DNA from: Cryptomeria japonica
Taxonomy: Eukaryota > Streptophyta > Pinopsida > Cupressales > Cupressaceae
Assembly (NCBI RefSeq): GCF_030272615.1
Contig: NC_081411.1
Coordinates: forward strand, 837,920,136 to 837,984,135
Direction: 5' to 3'
DNA: 64,000 bases
Shown: piece after piece, positions 9,299 to 20,240 of the stretch
Layout: each line of letters begins with the position of its first letter
How positions within the stretch are numbered: position 1 is the first letter of the stretch
Position numbers and translations under genes: made by a program
The notes under the pieces: generated by a model
Told to the model about the DNA's origin: nothing
Database searches by the model: none
What the model saw: only the letters and a program-made list of their open reading frames with translations

Positions 9299-11341
9299 AT
9301 GGTTGAAACCTATCTTCAAAAATCTAGGAGAGAAACTAAAGAGGCTCAAGAGTCCGCAAACATGAGTTCTTATGAGTATGACAATGATATCTTTTTCAAT
9401 TCTAATCATACTACATTACCTGACATGGATGCCTATAGAAACATTCCAAATGTTGAGAACATGGACACTACAAACAACAATGATACACACAATGACGATA
9501 TGGACAACTTTTTAGTACATTCAGCAGATGTGGAAGAATCCATTATGGATCCCCGTTTCAATCGATTGGTTGAGGAAATAATGAGGAGGGATAGACAATA
9601 CTTCTTACAAATGATTGCACAAAGTGGAGCCAAGATACCTCATGATTTTGACATGTCTCAAATAATGGAAAATCAACCTTTGCAACAACCTCACTCCAAC
9701 ATGGATCAAAGGAGGCCTAATAGTGGAGGCAATAGAAGACCACATCTTGTGCCTGAATCACCATCATCTTTGTTTCAAAAACCAGAGGTCCCACATACAC
9801 ATGGTCAAGCATATGATACTCACCTTCATAGAACATTATGGAAGTCTTATGCAGAGAAATATGCTCAATCACATATCAATGCTAAGGATCAACCACCAAA
9901 GCAATTGGATATTCAAAAGCATGCTCAAAATTTGGACACAAGGAAACCCCGTGTCAAATTTGGGGGCAACACATTAGAACATGACATGCCTGTAGAGTAT
10001 GGTATACATGGACAAAATAGATATTTCATTCCTCAACATGAATCTATACCAAGTGGTCCATATATGCAGCATCACTATAGACCTCCTCCATATGAACATG
10101 TGTATGATCAATACCATCCATATATGCAACATTCTCCTCCTCCAATTGGTGCCTCAAGCATAGGGTATGGTCCAAGAAGTCAATCTCCACCTAACAACAA
10201 TTTGGAGCAACAAATCAGGGACTTACAAAAGAAAATGGAGGACATAAATACACTGAAGCCAACATACACAATGAGATACATATGTCCTTATCCATTTGAC
10301 AAGAGAATTCCGATGCCTCCTTTTCCTACATACTTTGTGACACCTAAGTTTGATAAGTATAGAGGAAAAGGGGATCCTAAGGCACACATAAGAAATTTTT
10401 TCACAGCTTGCATTGAGGTAGCTTCAGAAGAGACATATTTGATGAGATTATTCCCACAAAACCTAGGTGATCAATCTATGGAATGGTTCTCCCAACTTCC
10501 ACCTGGTATTAAGTCATGAGGTGACTTAGCAGAGGCATTTATTCAACATTTCTCCTACAACATAGAGATAGACATATCAGTCACTACTTTGTGCAACACC
10601 AAGCAAAAAGATGGAGAGTCTTTTGCATCATATTTACAAAGATGGAGGAATCTAGCTAGCAGATGCTCTTGTGAAATTCCACAAAAACAAATGGTACAAA
10701 TGTTCACCCAAAATGTTAACAAAGACATTGGCTATGATCTAAGGAAAGATTGTTTGTCCACCTTCAAGGACATCATTGAAAAAGGCTTAGTGACAGAAAA
10801 GGTCCTAATCGAACAAGGAGTCATTAAGATATTCAAGGAAAACAAAGATGACTTTAAAGGAAAAGACAAGCCAAGATTTTGGAATAAAAACAAGAACACA
10901 GTCAATGATGGTGTTGTTGATGCCAACACAGTGCAACCCAAATTCATTTTTTCCAGATCAAATTAGGTGAATACTCAAACAACTTCTAAATCATGAAGGA
11001 AGTACACTCCATTGGGAGAACCACTTGAGTCAGTTTTCAAGAAGCTAGTGGCAAACAAGATAATCACTATTCCATATTTTCCTCCATATGAACCAAAGAT
11101 TAAACCAAATTGGTGGAATGATGATGAATATTGTGAATTTCATAAGAGCAAGGGTCATAAGACAGGAAATTGCCATCGACTGAAGAACATCATACAAGAT
11201 CTCATTGATAGGGGTGACATTGAGATTGAAGGGTACTCATCCAATCAAGAACATGAGATGTTTAAGGAACCATTCCCAAAACATGACAAAGGAAAAGCTA
11301 AAGTCACAGATGATCAAACCAACTATACCAGAGCATCCTAA
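9299..11341 (+). pseudogene. gag: G2 Gag (broken by stops)
   Basis: ATG at 9299 (MVETYLQKSRRE). The N-terminal third is polar and Asn/Asp/His/Pro-rich. The capsid-like gag domain begins near residue 325 (CPYPFDKRIPMPPFP, KYRGKGDPKAHIRNFF, QSMEWFSQLPPG) and continues past a TGA at 10517-10519, where relatives usually have Trp (S-W-G-D-L), into EAFIQHFSYN and FASYLQRWRNLASRC. Further stops occur at 10964-10966 and near 10997. A zinc-knuckle-like segment (CEFHKSKGHKTGNCHRLK, followed by IQDLIDRGDIEI) lies at about 11131-11215. All pieces are in one frame, so decay is by nonsense changes rather than indels. Confidence 0.88.
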
Positions 11342-12880
11342 AACTATGATTCAACTATCAATCACATCTCGATGGACAATTACATCTCTACCATTATCAT
11401 CAAGGACAAAAACCCTGAGAATTCTACCCAGAGACCCAAGATTGTCTTAAAAGGCATTGGATCTTCTTTCGAACCTACCTCTGAATGTCATGTTACAACT
11501 CATCAAGGTAAAATCACTTTGCAAGGTGCTTCAGCCAAGAACACCGCTTCCTCATCAACCAAACCTAAGTATGACCTTGTAGAACAATTAGGGAAGACAC
11601 CCACTCTCAACTCCATTCTTGAGCTCCTATGCATATCCCCCGCACATAAATCCATTCTTGACAAAATCTTGAGAGAAACTGTCGTTCCTACTGATCTAAA
11701 TGTGGACCAGTTTCAAGCCATGGTGGGATACCTTTCCATTCCACACTCCCTTACATTCACAGAAGCCGATGACGCCTCCGTAAGTCAGCCACATAATGCA
11801 CCATTACACATTGAAGCCTTCATACACAAACATCTAATAAAACGATTTCTGATAGATGGAGGAGCAGGTCTAAACATTTGTACATTGAGCACTATTAAAC
11901 AATTGGGATATTCTGATAAAGCTATGAATTCTACAAACAAAATTACCATCAAAGCATATGATGATGAAGAGCATTCATCCAAGGGCATAGTCACTTTACC
12001 TCTCAGAGTTGGGCCTATTACAAAGGATGTGGTTTGTCAAGTACTTGATCTTGATCTCACATACAACATATTGCTAGGACATCCTTGGATTCATGAAATG
12101 AGCGTAGTCCCATCTACATATCATCGATGTATCAAGTTTCCGCACACTGGAGTTGAAGTGACCATCAAAGCTGACCCAAATCCATTCATATATTGCAACA
12201 GTATGTGACCTAGATCAGAAATAACAATACCAGTCAATCAAGAGGCTATTCCATCTTCAGCATATGTGGATCCAGAATCCTTGAAAGCTTCTACATCAAA
12301 ACAAGCAGAGATCAAAGACAAGATCAAGATTAAAGACATGGGATGTGGTGTGTATATCTTTCATGTTGACCAACTCCCATTATCTCCTAAGGTATTTAGT
12401 CAATAGGAACAACCTACAAACAATTTGCAATGCCAAGGAATTGGGTGTGAACCACCTAGTGTTGTGGCTACTGAGTCTGAATGCAAATATCCTCTAGTGG
12501 TGCAAGCATCTCTTGATATCAATAATCCTAAGAGTGGTTCCAACAAAGAATATATTGAGCATATCACCAACCCTCTTGAGAACTCACATAGATTTACCAT
12601 TTCATCTACTCATTCCATTTCCACCCCACTTCCAGACTTGGATCAACAAGAATTACAAAAGCCCTTACTCATTGGGGATCAAAAATCAAGCTATGAACAG
12701 AAAAATCTAAAAGTCAAAAATAAAGAAAAGTCCTTTAGTCCAAATCAAAATCAAAAGCTATTGGACTTTGCAAAAATCAAATTCAAGGATAAAAATCCTA
12801 TGAAAGAAAAAGAACAAGAGATGATCTCCCCTAATATCAAAATAACTGGGGGCAAAAATTCTAAAATTTCAAGTTAAAAA
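11342..12880 (+). pseudogene. G2 aspartic protease and linker
   Basis: Same frame as gag after a TAA at 11339-11341. The protease core lies at about 11795-12205: APLHIEAFIHKHLIKRFLI, the active-site loop D-G-G-A (Thr or Ser expected at the second position), then DLDLTYNILLGHPWIHEM and YHRCIKFPH, which match the conserved C-terminal half of Gypsy proteases. A TGA follows at 12206-12208 and a TAG at 12403-12405. Beyond that, a Lys/Ser/Asn-rich linker (12425-12877) shows no RT motif. Asp is retained but the altered loop makes activity doubtful. Confidence 0.82.
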
Positions 12881-13405
12881 GCATACTTGTTGATCCTAAG
12901 TCTCCATCATGCTATCCTACTTTCACTTCTTTTCATAATCATAAGCCTTCATAACTCATACACTTGTTCCACACATCCTTTTCCTTCTGGTGATACATCA
13001 TGGACCTTTAATGGAGCTTCCTTGAAGGACTTTGCTATCAGTGATGCCCAAACTTCTTCAGGTGACATGCATAAGGGCCTGTGTAGTCCACACACTAGTA
13101 ATTCTATCCCAGTTCCTTTATCAAGGAAGATAGTCACTCAAGCCACACATCATTCAGTCAAGGAATGTCATAATTACAATCACAAGGTAAAGCCTCATAC
13201 ATTTGAGGTAGGTGATTTGGTTCTCAGAGAAAACCCTAAAAATTAGCAAGACAAAGAGAAGAAGGGCAAGTTCGAACCAAATTGGCTTGGTCCTTACATC
13301 ATTACAGCAGCATATGGATCTGGGGTATATCAGCTCTCAACTATAGAAGGTGAACCTTTGGAGGATCCTATCAACAACATGCACCTTCATAGGTTTTACA
13401 CATAG
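12881..13405 (+). pseudogene. G2 integrase C-terminal tail
   Basis: From about 13190 the frame reads HTFEVGDLVLRENPKN, a TAG, KFEPNWLGPYIITAAYG, GVYQLSTIEGE and finally MHLHRFYT before TAG at 13403-13405. GDLVL and the W-x-GPY-I segment are the classic C-terminal domain of Gypsy integrases. The zinc-binding domain and DDE core that should precede it are absent, as are RT and RNase H. The remaining bases (12881-13130) show no domain. The deletion left the tail in the gag-protease frame. Confidence 0.85.
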
Positions 13406-15059
13406 CTCTCTGGAGTATCCTAATTCAAAATACAAAAAAAATTATAAAACAAAAAAATCATTACTTGCTGAAAACCTGGCAAATAGGCGCCTTGTGACAC
13501 AAAAAACATTGAAAAATCAAAAAAAGTAAAGAGAAATAATTTCATCTAACGGTGAAAACCACTTCAGTGGCACCCTGGACAAGTACCATGGTGAAAACTG
13601 GGTCACCAGCACCATGCATAGAGACATTGCTCCTCCCTCCTTCAGGATTCACTTTCATCCTTTCACTTTGCACACACTCACAACCTATTCGTTCATAATA
13701 AACTTACCCATTCCCATCATGGCTTGTTATTGATCTACCCAATACTAGTTAGCCACTCATAATAAACCTCCCTTTCCATCCATAATAAATCAGATCCTAT
13801 CATGGCTAAGGCAAAATCCTATGTCTAGTGATGGGTGTGGAACTGAGAACATCACATGTTTCGAGGAGTACAGTTTCTTATAGCTTTCTTCAGTTTATCC
13901 GTGCCCAATTCACAATAAATCAGCATCTGCATCGCCAGTCCACAATAAAGTTCCATCTTCTCCACAATAAAGTATCAGTTTCATGGATTCAGTCAATTTC
14001 AGATGAGACACAGCAACAACAATGGGCTTCAACAAATCAAATCTTTCAACAGACTCAGACAACATTATGGTTCAGTGCTATCTATCCTTTTTGTAAAAGT
14101 AAACATTGTGACCACAATCAAATAAGACTTATACAAGTGACAAGAGACATTAAACTTGAGGACTATAGTGGATGTTGGTGTCGAGTCTTGATTTTCTTTT
14201 GATTTAATCTTTTGGTGACATGTCTTTTAGCTTTTTCAAGATGTCTCTGACTAGAGATTCTATCTCCAAGATGTCTTTGACTAGAAAGGCGAGGATGGGG
14301 TATCGTCACCTATTTGTATTTGTTGTCTGTGGATTGTCTCTTAGTAATTCTATGACTTGTCCAAGGATATGAGGACACTATGAGTCTAGTGTGAACTGGG
14401 GCATTCCTTGTTTGTGACTGTCTTATATCCATGCAAATAGGTACAATGACTTTCTGGGTCGAACCTACTTGCCATAATAAAGCTCAATGATGATAATACA
14501 CAAGAAGCTCTTTCACTTTCATATCTTCTATCTTCCATCCCCCTTTCTTGATTGACTTCCATCATCCTTCTTGAGTCCGCGTAGCCTACTATCACCTGAC
14601 TGAGTATAATGACACACCAAAAACATTTACATTTCATGTAGCTGCACCTGCATTACCACATATAAGCATTTCATATATACATATAGATATCACAACTGCA
14701 TCACATCCTACACACAACACCTGTTAGCACAATTTATATTTGCATTGTCATATTCATCTGCATTTCATACATTCACATTTGCATATGCATAACATATAAA
14801 ACATAAAAGAACAAAAAATATATATATATTACATTGCATCATATACATATTTGAATCCATATCATAAGCATCACATAAGAACATCTCATCACATAGGTAC
14901 ACATGCATATATCTACCACAAAGATGAATCATCTCATATATATATATATAAAGTTTCATGATACAATGATGTCAAAATCATATGGCTACAATCACCCGTA
15001 GGTGTCTACATCAACATACAAAAATGGTACAATATTGATACATAGGGAGCCCTCTACAA
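13406..15059 (+). other. G2 3' zone, non-coding, with AATAAA cluster
   Basis: No domain is visible. Six AATAAA hexamers occur at 13697, 13761, 13784, 13914, 13944 and 13966, several inside a repeated CACAATAAA or CATAATAAA context, with one more near 14475. Repeated GGTGAAAAC and GGCACC words near 13550-13600 resemble the region just after integrase in related elements. From 14700 to 15000 it is AT-rich with ATATAT runs. Confidence 0.5.
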
Positions 15060-15626
15060 CTATGATGAACTCCCTCCCTCAGAACCGGCTGGCCTCAACA
15101 AAGTCTGAGCCCTAGAAGGACCCACCCCAAGATCATCTCTCCTAGCCTCTGTGTCCTCTGTAGCCACCCCTCGTGTCGCCCTATCTAGATAGAGGAACCC
15201 ATCAATAATTCCTGTCAACACTGTTGGTAGTGCTAATCTTGTCCATGTCATGGTATCCCATGCCACATGTCCCACCCTCATCTCCAGTCCTGGATCCTAG
15301 AACACTCATCTAAGGGCATCGTTGTCTCCATCTCTATCATACAAAATCAGCTCCCCATTGATCGGTATCTGCAAAATCCTATATACATCCTCCAGGGTGA
15401 TTGTCATCTCCCCCATCGGCAAATGAAAAGTGCAAGTCGCAGAGTGCCACCTCTCTGCCAGTGCAGTCAGCAATCCCATGTTTGCCTGAAACTCAGGCAC
15501 ATACAAAATATGTCTCAATCCCATAGCCTCAATCACAACTGGGTCCTTGGCTGTCAACTCAGGTCGCAACCTCTGAGTCGATGGGAATCTCTCCCATGCC
15601 TCCAACATAGGCAAATACTCCTATAG
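15060..15626 (-). pseudogene. Antisense plant mobile domain (PMD) fragment inside G2
   Basis: Read antisense to G2, one frame gives LRPELTAKDPVVIEAMGL, TALAERWHSATCTFHLPMGE, MTITLEDVYRILQIPINGE and LILYDRD, then TGA and TAG, then RVGHVAWDTMTWTRLALP to 15060. The block ERW-x-TFHLP-GEMTITLEDV-x-L-x-IPI-GE is the hallmark of the plant mobile domain of MAIN/MAIL-type proteins. Only about 190 codons of the domain are present. Tat/Ogre-lineage elements are known to carry extra ORFs, some antisense and some PMD-related, so this is probably an element-borne ORF rather than a host gene hit by chance. It looks inactive here. Confidence 0.8.
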
Positions 15627-15654
15627 TCACACAAATCAATCATCTCAATCCTAG

Positions 15655-15872
15655 TGACACTCACTGTTCATCACAAAGTGTTGCTTCTATCCTAGTGGTA
15701 CTCCCTGTTCATCACAAAGTACTACGTGTTTGGCACTCCCTGTTCATCACATAGTGCTACTCACATTTGCACTCACTATTCAACACAAAGTACTGCTCAT
15801 ATTTTAGTACTCCCTGTTCATCACAAAGTACTATATCTTGGTACTCACTGTTCATCACAAAGTGCCTTGATC
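15655..15872. repeat. Degenerate tandem repeat, about six units of 33-42 bp
   Basis: Units share the core ACTC-C/A-CTGTTCATCACAAAGT followed by GCT or ACT; starts fall near 15655, 15698, 15736, 15772, 15811 and 15843. The array lies directly upstream (in antisense orientation) of the PMD fragment, between it and the 3' LTR. Confidence 0.8.
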
Positions 15873-16560
15873 TATCTTATCCTAGGGCCTATGCTTGAGT
15901 GAATCCTCTTGATTAGTTTCCTAATTGGCAACGTATGTTCTATCATAGAATTGTCAATCCTAGCCCTATTTGCTATCCTAGTTTTTCCTAGAGGACCTTC
16001 TTGAGTGTATCCTCTCAGCAGCTTATCCAATCGATAGCGTATGTTCATCATAGAACTGCTGATTTGACCTAGAAGACACAAATTCACATTTTTGGACACA
16101 AACGTGTTTTCCTAACATAAACGTGCATTTATTACATTACCTAGCATGCATTAATGACAACAATAAATGCATCAAAGTACAAGGAGGTTTTGTGGTACTT
16201 ACTGGCTCTCCTGCCTCTGTTGGCCTTTGGAATCGGCGAACGTGGTCGAATCTGTGAACCAAAGCCATCGCTACTGACTGCTACTACTCTTTTCTCTCTC
16301 TGCACTCTAATCTCTTGGAGGTGTAGATGCAATGAGGATGTATTTCCCTCGTGGTCTATCTTATAGACTACCCTAGTCCTCATTTCCTGAGTTAGTCTTC
16401 ATTATCCCGTGACTCTGTCACTTTATTCGGTTAGTCCATTCTATCCCATCTTTCTTATCAAGAGATTGTCTATGATCTTTTTAGACATTTTTTCATCCAA
16501 TCTCTCGAGGGGGCATATCATTCCCATCTTGGGGCAACTTTGTATGAGTTCATATTATCT
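15873..16560. other. G2 3' zone between tandem array and PPT
   Basis: A segment of about 65 bp with CTTGAGTG-ATCCTCT and CGTATGTTC-ATCATAGAA-TG occurs twice (about 15893-15955 and 16001-16065). Open frames near 16141-16383 have no recognisable domain. A promoter or first exon of the antisense PMD gene could be here, but I cannot show one. Confidence 0.4.
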
Positions 16561-16598
16561 TCTTTGAAACAACGCGACAAGTCGCATTATCTCAAAGA
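16561..16598 (+). other. Hairpin just upstream of the G2 PPT
   Basis: TCTTTGA (16561-16567) pairs with TCAAAGA (16592-16598), and inside it GCGAC (16574-16578) pairs with GTCGC (16581-16585). The E2a element has the same architecture in the same place (30148-30184) with the outer stem kept and a different inner stem. Confidence 0.7.
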
Positions 16599-16607
16599 GG
16601 GGCAAAA
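16593..16607 (+). promoter_or_regulatory. G2 polypurine tract
   Basis: CAAAGAGGGGCAAAA immediately precedes the LTR start TGTAGACACC at 16608, giving the + strand orientation of G2. It overlaps the 3' arm of the hairpin. Confidence 0.8.
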
Positions 16608-17404
16608 TGTAGACACCTAAAATTGTCCAATCTAATTAAAATAATATCTTTATTTATTTAATTACTTTATCCTAATTTGACTATTAATTAAATAAATCGT
16701 TATTTATTTAATTAATTCATTTATCCTCTTCTAGCCTTATTTCTCATTTAAATAAATACATTTATTTATTTAAATTATCCTTTTTCTAAATTAAATAAAT
16801 ATCTTATTTATTTAATTATCCCACTTCTACTATTAATTAAATGAATCTTTATTTATTTAATTAATTCATTAACCTTTTCTACCCATGACACATGTCATTC
16901 ATCTCTTAATTCATACACTACCTACCCCTTTCATTATTTTATTATTTCTTTTACCTACCCTCTAATCATAGCCGACCTCCTTTACACCTCTCAATCTTAT
17001 CCCTCCATTTCATATAGTTTCTTCTATATAAGGAGATGCTTCCTTCATTATCAACCCTAATCAATCATTCTAATCGATCTATGCAAACCCTAACTACTTG
17101 ACTACTTGACTACACTACGCTTTTCATATGCGTTCCTACTTGCAACCACATTCTGTTCTTTGTTGAGCTCTTGTGCACATAAAATCTGAGAGCAAATATA
17201 TCAAGCAAGATCAATGGAGATAGGAAGAATGGAGATCTAAACCCTATTGGACATGTGATGGTATAATCTTTGTGATTTCATTTGATTTGCATTGTCTTAG
17301 GTAATCTTCATATGTTATGGTGGATCTTTGTTGTTGTTAGGCTAGGGTTTTGTGGTTGAATTCATTTAGCCTTTCAATATCATTATTATTGTTATCCATT
17401 TTCA
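16608..17404 (+). repeat. G2 3' LTR (right end approximate)
   Basis: Starts TGTAGACACCTAAAATTG after the PPT. It has an AT-rich U3 with TTATTTATTTAATTA blocks and a TATA box at 17035-17043 followed by AGATGCTTCC. The E2a LTR starts similarly (TGTATACACATAAAAATTG). The partner LTR is outside the window, so the end near 17404 is a guess based on the start of unrelated sequence. Confidence 0.65.
17035..17043 (+). promoter_or_regulatory. TATA box of the G2 LTR
   Basis: TATATAAGG in the context TTCTATATAAGGAGATGC, about 430 bases from the LTR start; a well-formed plant TATA box expected to start the element transcript near 17070. Confidence 0.6.
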
Positions 17405-17820
17405 CCATAAACAATAAGCATTTAATATTTTCCATACTAGTCCTTCAAGTGGACAATCATTAAGATAGATCATAACCATGACAAGCACATATTGTACTTT
17501 CAGATTCAAGATAATACCAACCAACCCAGATGGATTAGTCAACATAGTAAAACAAATCAAGAATGAAAGTACATATGATTCTCTTTCAGAATATGAGAAT
17601 TCATAGACCAAGACATTAATAAGTAACAAAACTCATACAATCACTCCAAAGCACCCACATCAAGAAGGTGAGAACAGAGCATGAACACACATGTTACACC
17701 CAAGTTAAGGTCTGCTCATTCACACACACAAAACAAGGAGGACAGACCTACAACATAAGGTAGACACACACATACCAACTAAGGGCACAAGTGAAACCAG
17801 AGATCCCAATGTTGCAACAT

Positions 17821-17834
17821 GGGCTCTAATACCA
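17821..17834 (-). promoter_or_regulatory. G4 primer binding site (initiator Met type)
   Basis: The - strand reads TGGTATTAGAGCCC two bases after the LTR end. It differs at one base within the usual TGGTATCAGAGC site that matches initiator tRNA-Met, as used by many plant LTR elements. Confidence 0.75.
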
Positions 17835-18279
17835 AGTGTAATGCCCTGCCAGGAAACCCCAAAGGGTTTAAGTTAAAAACACTCAAAAGGAGTGTAAATA
17901 TATATTTTTTGTTTATAATAATAATTAAGAGTGTTAATAATAAGTCACAAGATTAAGATAATTTGGAGTTATCTAAAGGTTAGATAACACAGCGGAAGAC
18001 TAAATGAACCTAAGGAGTTTCCCAACATGATTACATAACCTTACACCAAATTCAACTCGCGACAATTGATCCAATTATGCTGGATATCTTAATTACAAGT
18101 TAATGCTTAAGACATGCATATGTTATGTTCAATGAATTGACATTTTGAAATTTAGGAAGCGATCATCTATTATTATTGGAGATGAGGCTAACATGACGAT
18201 ATTTACTCAATGTATTTTAAACGTAGGCATCTTGAGAATTCTCCCATTAAGGTTTAAATATGGTCAACTTGGCGAGACC

Positions 18280-18890
18280 ATCCATTTTTGATACAATGTG
18301 ACTAATATACTAAAGTTTATTTATAGATGGTTAAAATGTAAATAGCCAAAGAGTTCATTTATTGAAGTTAAATTAATACTAAGAGATGAAGTTCATTCAT
18401 TAAAGTGAAAATGTAATATAGCCACATGAGTTCATCCCTTTAATTAAAATATAGTTAGTAAGATGATATTCATTCGTTCAGGATTAAAAATGTAAGTAAC
18501 ATAGTGAGACTCATCCATTAGGATTAAAATGTAACTAACTTAATGAGTTCACTCATTTTATTTAAAATAAAGTTAATATGAAGAAATACATTTGCTATGG
18601 GTAAGATATAAATAGCTAAATGAGTGCTTCCATTTTAGTTCAATTATAGCTTTTATGATGAAGTTCATTTGTTAAGGTTATAATGACGATAGCCAATTTG
18701 AGTTCATCCAATTATAAAACTAATCCGGTGAGGATTATATGTTTGGAATAAAACGTAAACAACTAGATAAATTCATCCAATATAGTGAAATATAGCTAAC
18801 ATGACGATGTTCATTTATTAAGATAATACGATAAGTAGCTGAATGAGGTTCATCCATTAGATTTCAATTTAGATATTATGACATTAATCC
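18280..18890. repeat. Degenerate tandem repeat of about 60 bp in the G4 LTR
   Basis: Roughly ten diverged units share words such as GTTCATTCATTAA, ATTAAAATGTAA-TA and AACATGA-GA. The units have drifted considerably, so the array is old. Confidence 0.55.
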
Positions 18891-20074
18891 AATATTTGTA
18901 ACCTAGCAAGTTTCTTTCCATGCTTACTTCTTTTTATTAATATTAACAAAATACTTTCCATAATCATATTTACAATCTTTTATGACCCTAATTACTACAT
19001 TTAACAAGAGGACTAAATTCATGCACTTGAGATTTAGCTTCATTAAATTCCCATTATACACTTACAAAATGCAACCATACATGATAACTTAAAGTATGAA
19101 ATAAAAGAGACAAAAGCATCACATAACACATATATGATCTCGGAGTTCACCCCTAGAAAGCTACATCTCTGGGTCTGCTCACCTGCAAGACCCCTCTGGC
19201 AATTAATATAGTTAGTATTACATAAGTTTTCAAGTCTATTACATCTCTACCGTTTAGGCGAACACAACCACTATACAACGACCACTTTGGTCAATAAATA
19301 CATAAATTTGATCTTGCCATATTTCCTCTTGTCTATGTCACCAAACCGAAGGAGGGCATAACTAAACCATTTATTTTTCTAATGAGGTTATCATTCACTT
19401 ATCCATGTTCAACTCGATGCATTATTAGTTTTCCGACATTTCAAAAGCATATCATTTGAGTTTTCAGAATGACCAATGTTAAATATCCCATTTTCCATTT
19501 ACTCCTATACTTTAGTAATCCCTTTCTAAATTTCCCATATGTCCTATAACATCTAAATCCAAGAATAATATGCACTTTGGATAATATATGAATTTAAATA
19601 TCTTTGAATAATCAATATGATTTATTTCATAAATCTCCGATAAAAGCGAGTTGTTCTATCTATTTCCAAAAGAGTCTTCCCTCATTTAAACAGGTTCCGA
19701 ACTTCAATATTAATCATTATATAATTAATTAGTCCCTGGACAATAAAATATAATCAATTGATAATTTGATAATACATGATTTTCATTTAATTATTATTAT
19801 TAAAATATATATATTAATCTCATTAAATATATATATATATATTAATAAATGAACTGAATAAAATCATAGATTTCAAACTTAATATTATATAGTATATGTT
19901 TCTTAACCCTTGTTAATAAACTATATAATAATAATATTTAATCACTAAAAGAAATAATATAATTTTTTTTTCTTAAAACAAAAATTACATTATGCAAAAA
20001 TGATTGTTAAATTTTCTTTAAAAGCAAATATAAATTAAAAACTTTTTTTAAAAGAAAAAGAACAAAGAGAAGTC

Positions 20075-20240
20075 ATGGGGAGTCACTGCGGGAGGCACAG
20101 AGGCTCCTATGGACGTAGGTCCCTGCGGCCTTCGCGACGCAAGACCCTGTGGAACCACCGTGAGAGGAAGGGAAAAAGGGGGGGAAAGGGGGCAGCGATG
20201 CGAGCCGAGCTTCGGCTCCTCCGCTCACCGAACCCTAACC
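20075..20240. other. GC-rich island with hairpin in the G4 LTR
   Basis: A 165-bp block is GC-rich with many CpG sites, surrounded by sequence dominated by A and T. It contains a perfect 7-bp hairpin with a 3-base loop: GAGCCGA (20202-20208), GCT, TCGGCTC (20212-20218). It is followed by a (TTTA)n run and a T tract. It may be a promoter or R region of the LTR. The short frames across it are not convincing proteins. Confidence 0.5.

Larger units (their letters stand above)
1..17404 (+). mobile_element. G2: Ty3/Gypsy (Tat-like) element, 3' part, split by G1
   Basis: The order seen is leader, gag, aspartic protease, integrase C-terminal tail, long 3' zone with an antisense PMD fragment, hairpin, PPT and LTR. 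One + strand frame (first bases at 9299, 10589, 11012, 11372, 12425 and 12887, all the same phase) carries gag through the integrase tail with several stops. RT, RNase H and the integrase core are missing. The 5' LTR and PBS lie left of the window. Extra ORFs between integrase and the 3' LTR, including antisense ones, are known in the plant Tat/Ogre lineage, which is why I suggest it. The right end near 17404 is approximate because the partner LTR is not visible. Confidence 0.75.

Noticed and set aside
16141-16383. 80-codon frame upstream of the antisense PMD fragment, considered as its first exon
   Set aside because: No PMD similarity and no convincing splice sites linking it to 15626; left unassigned.
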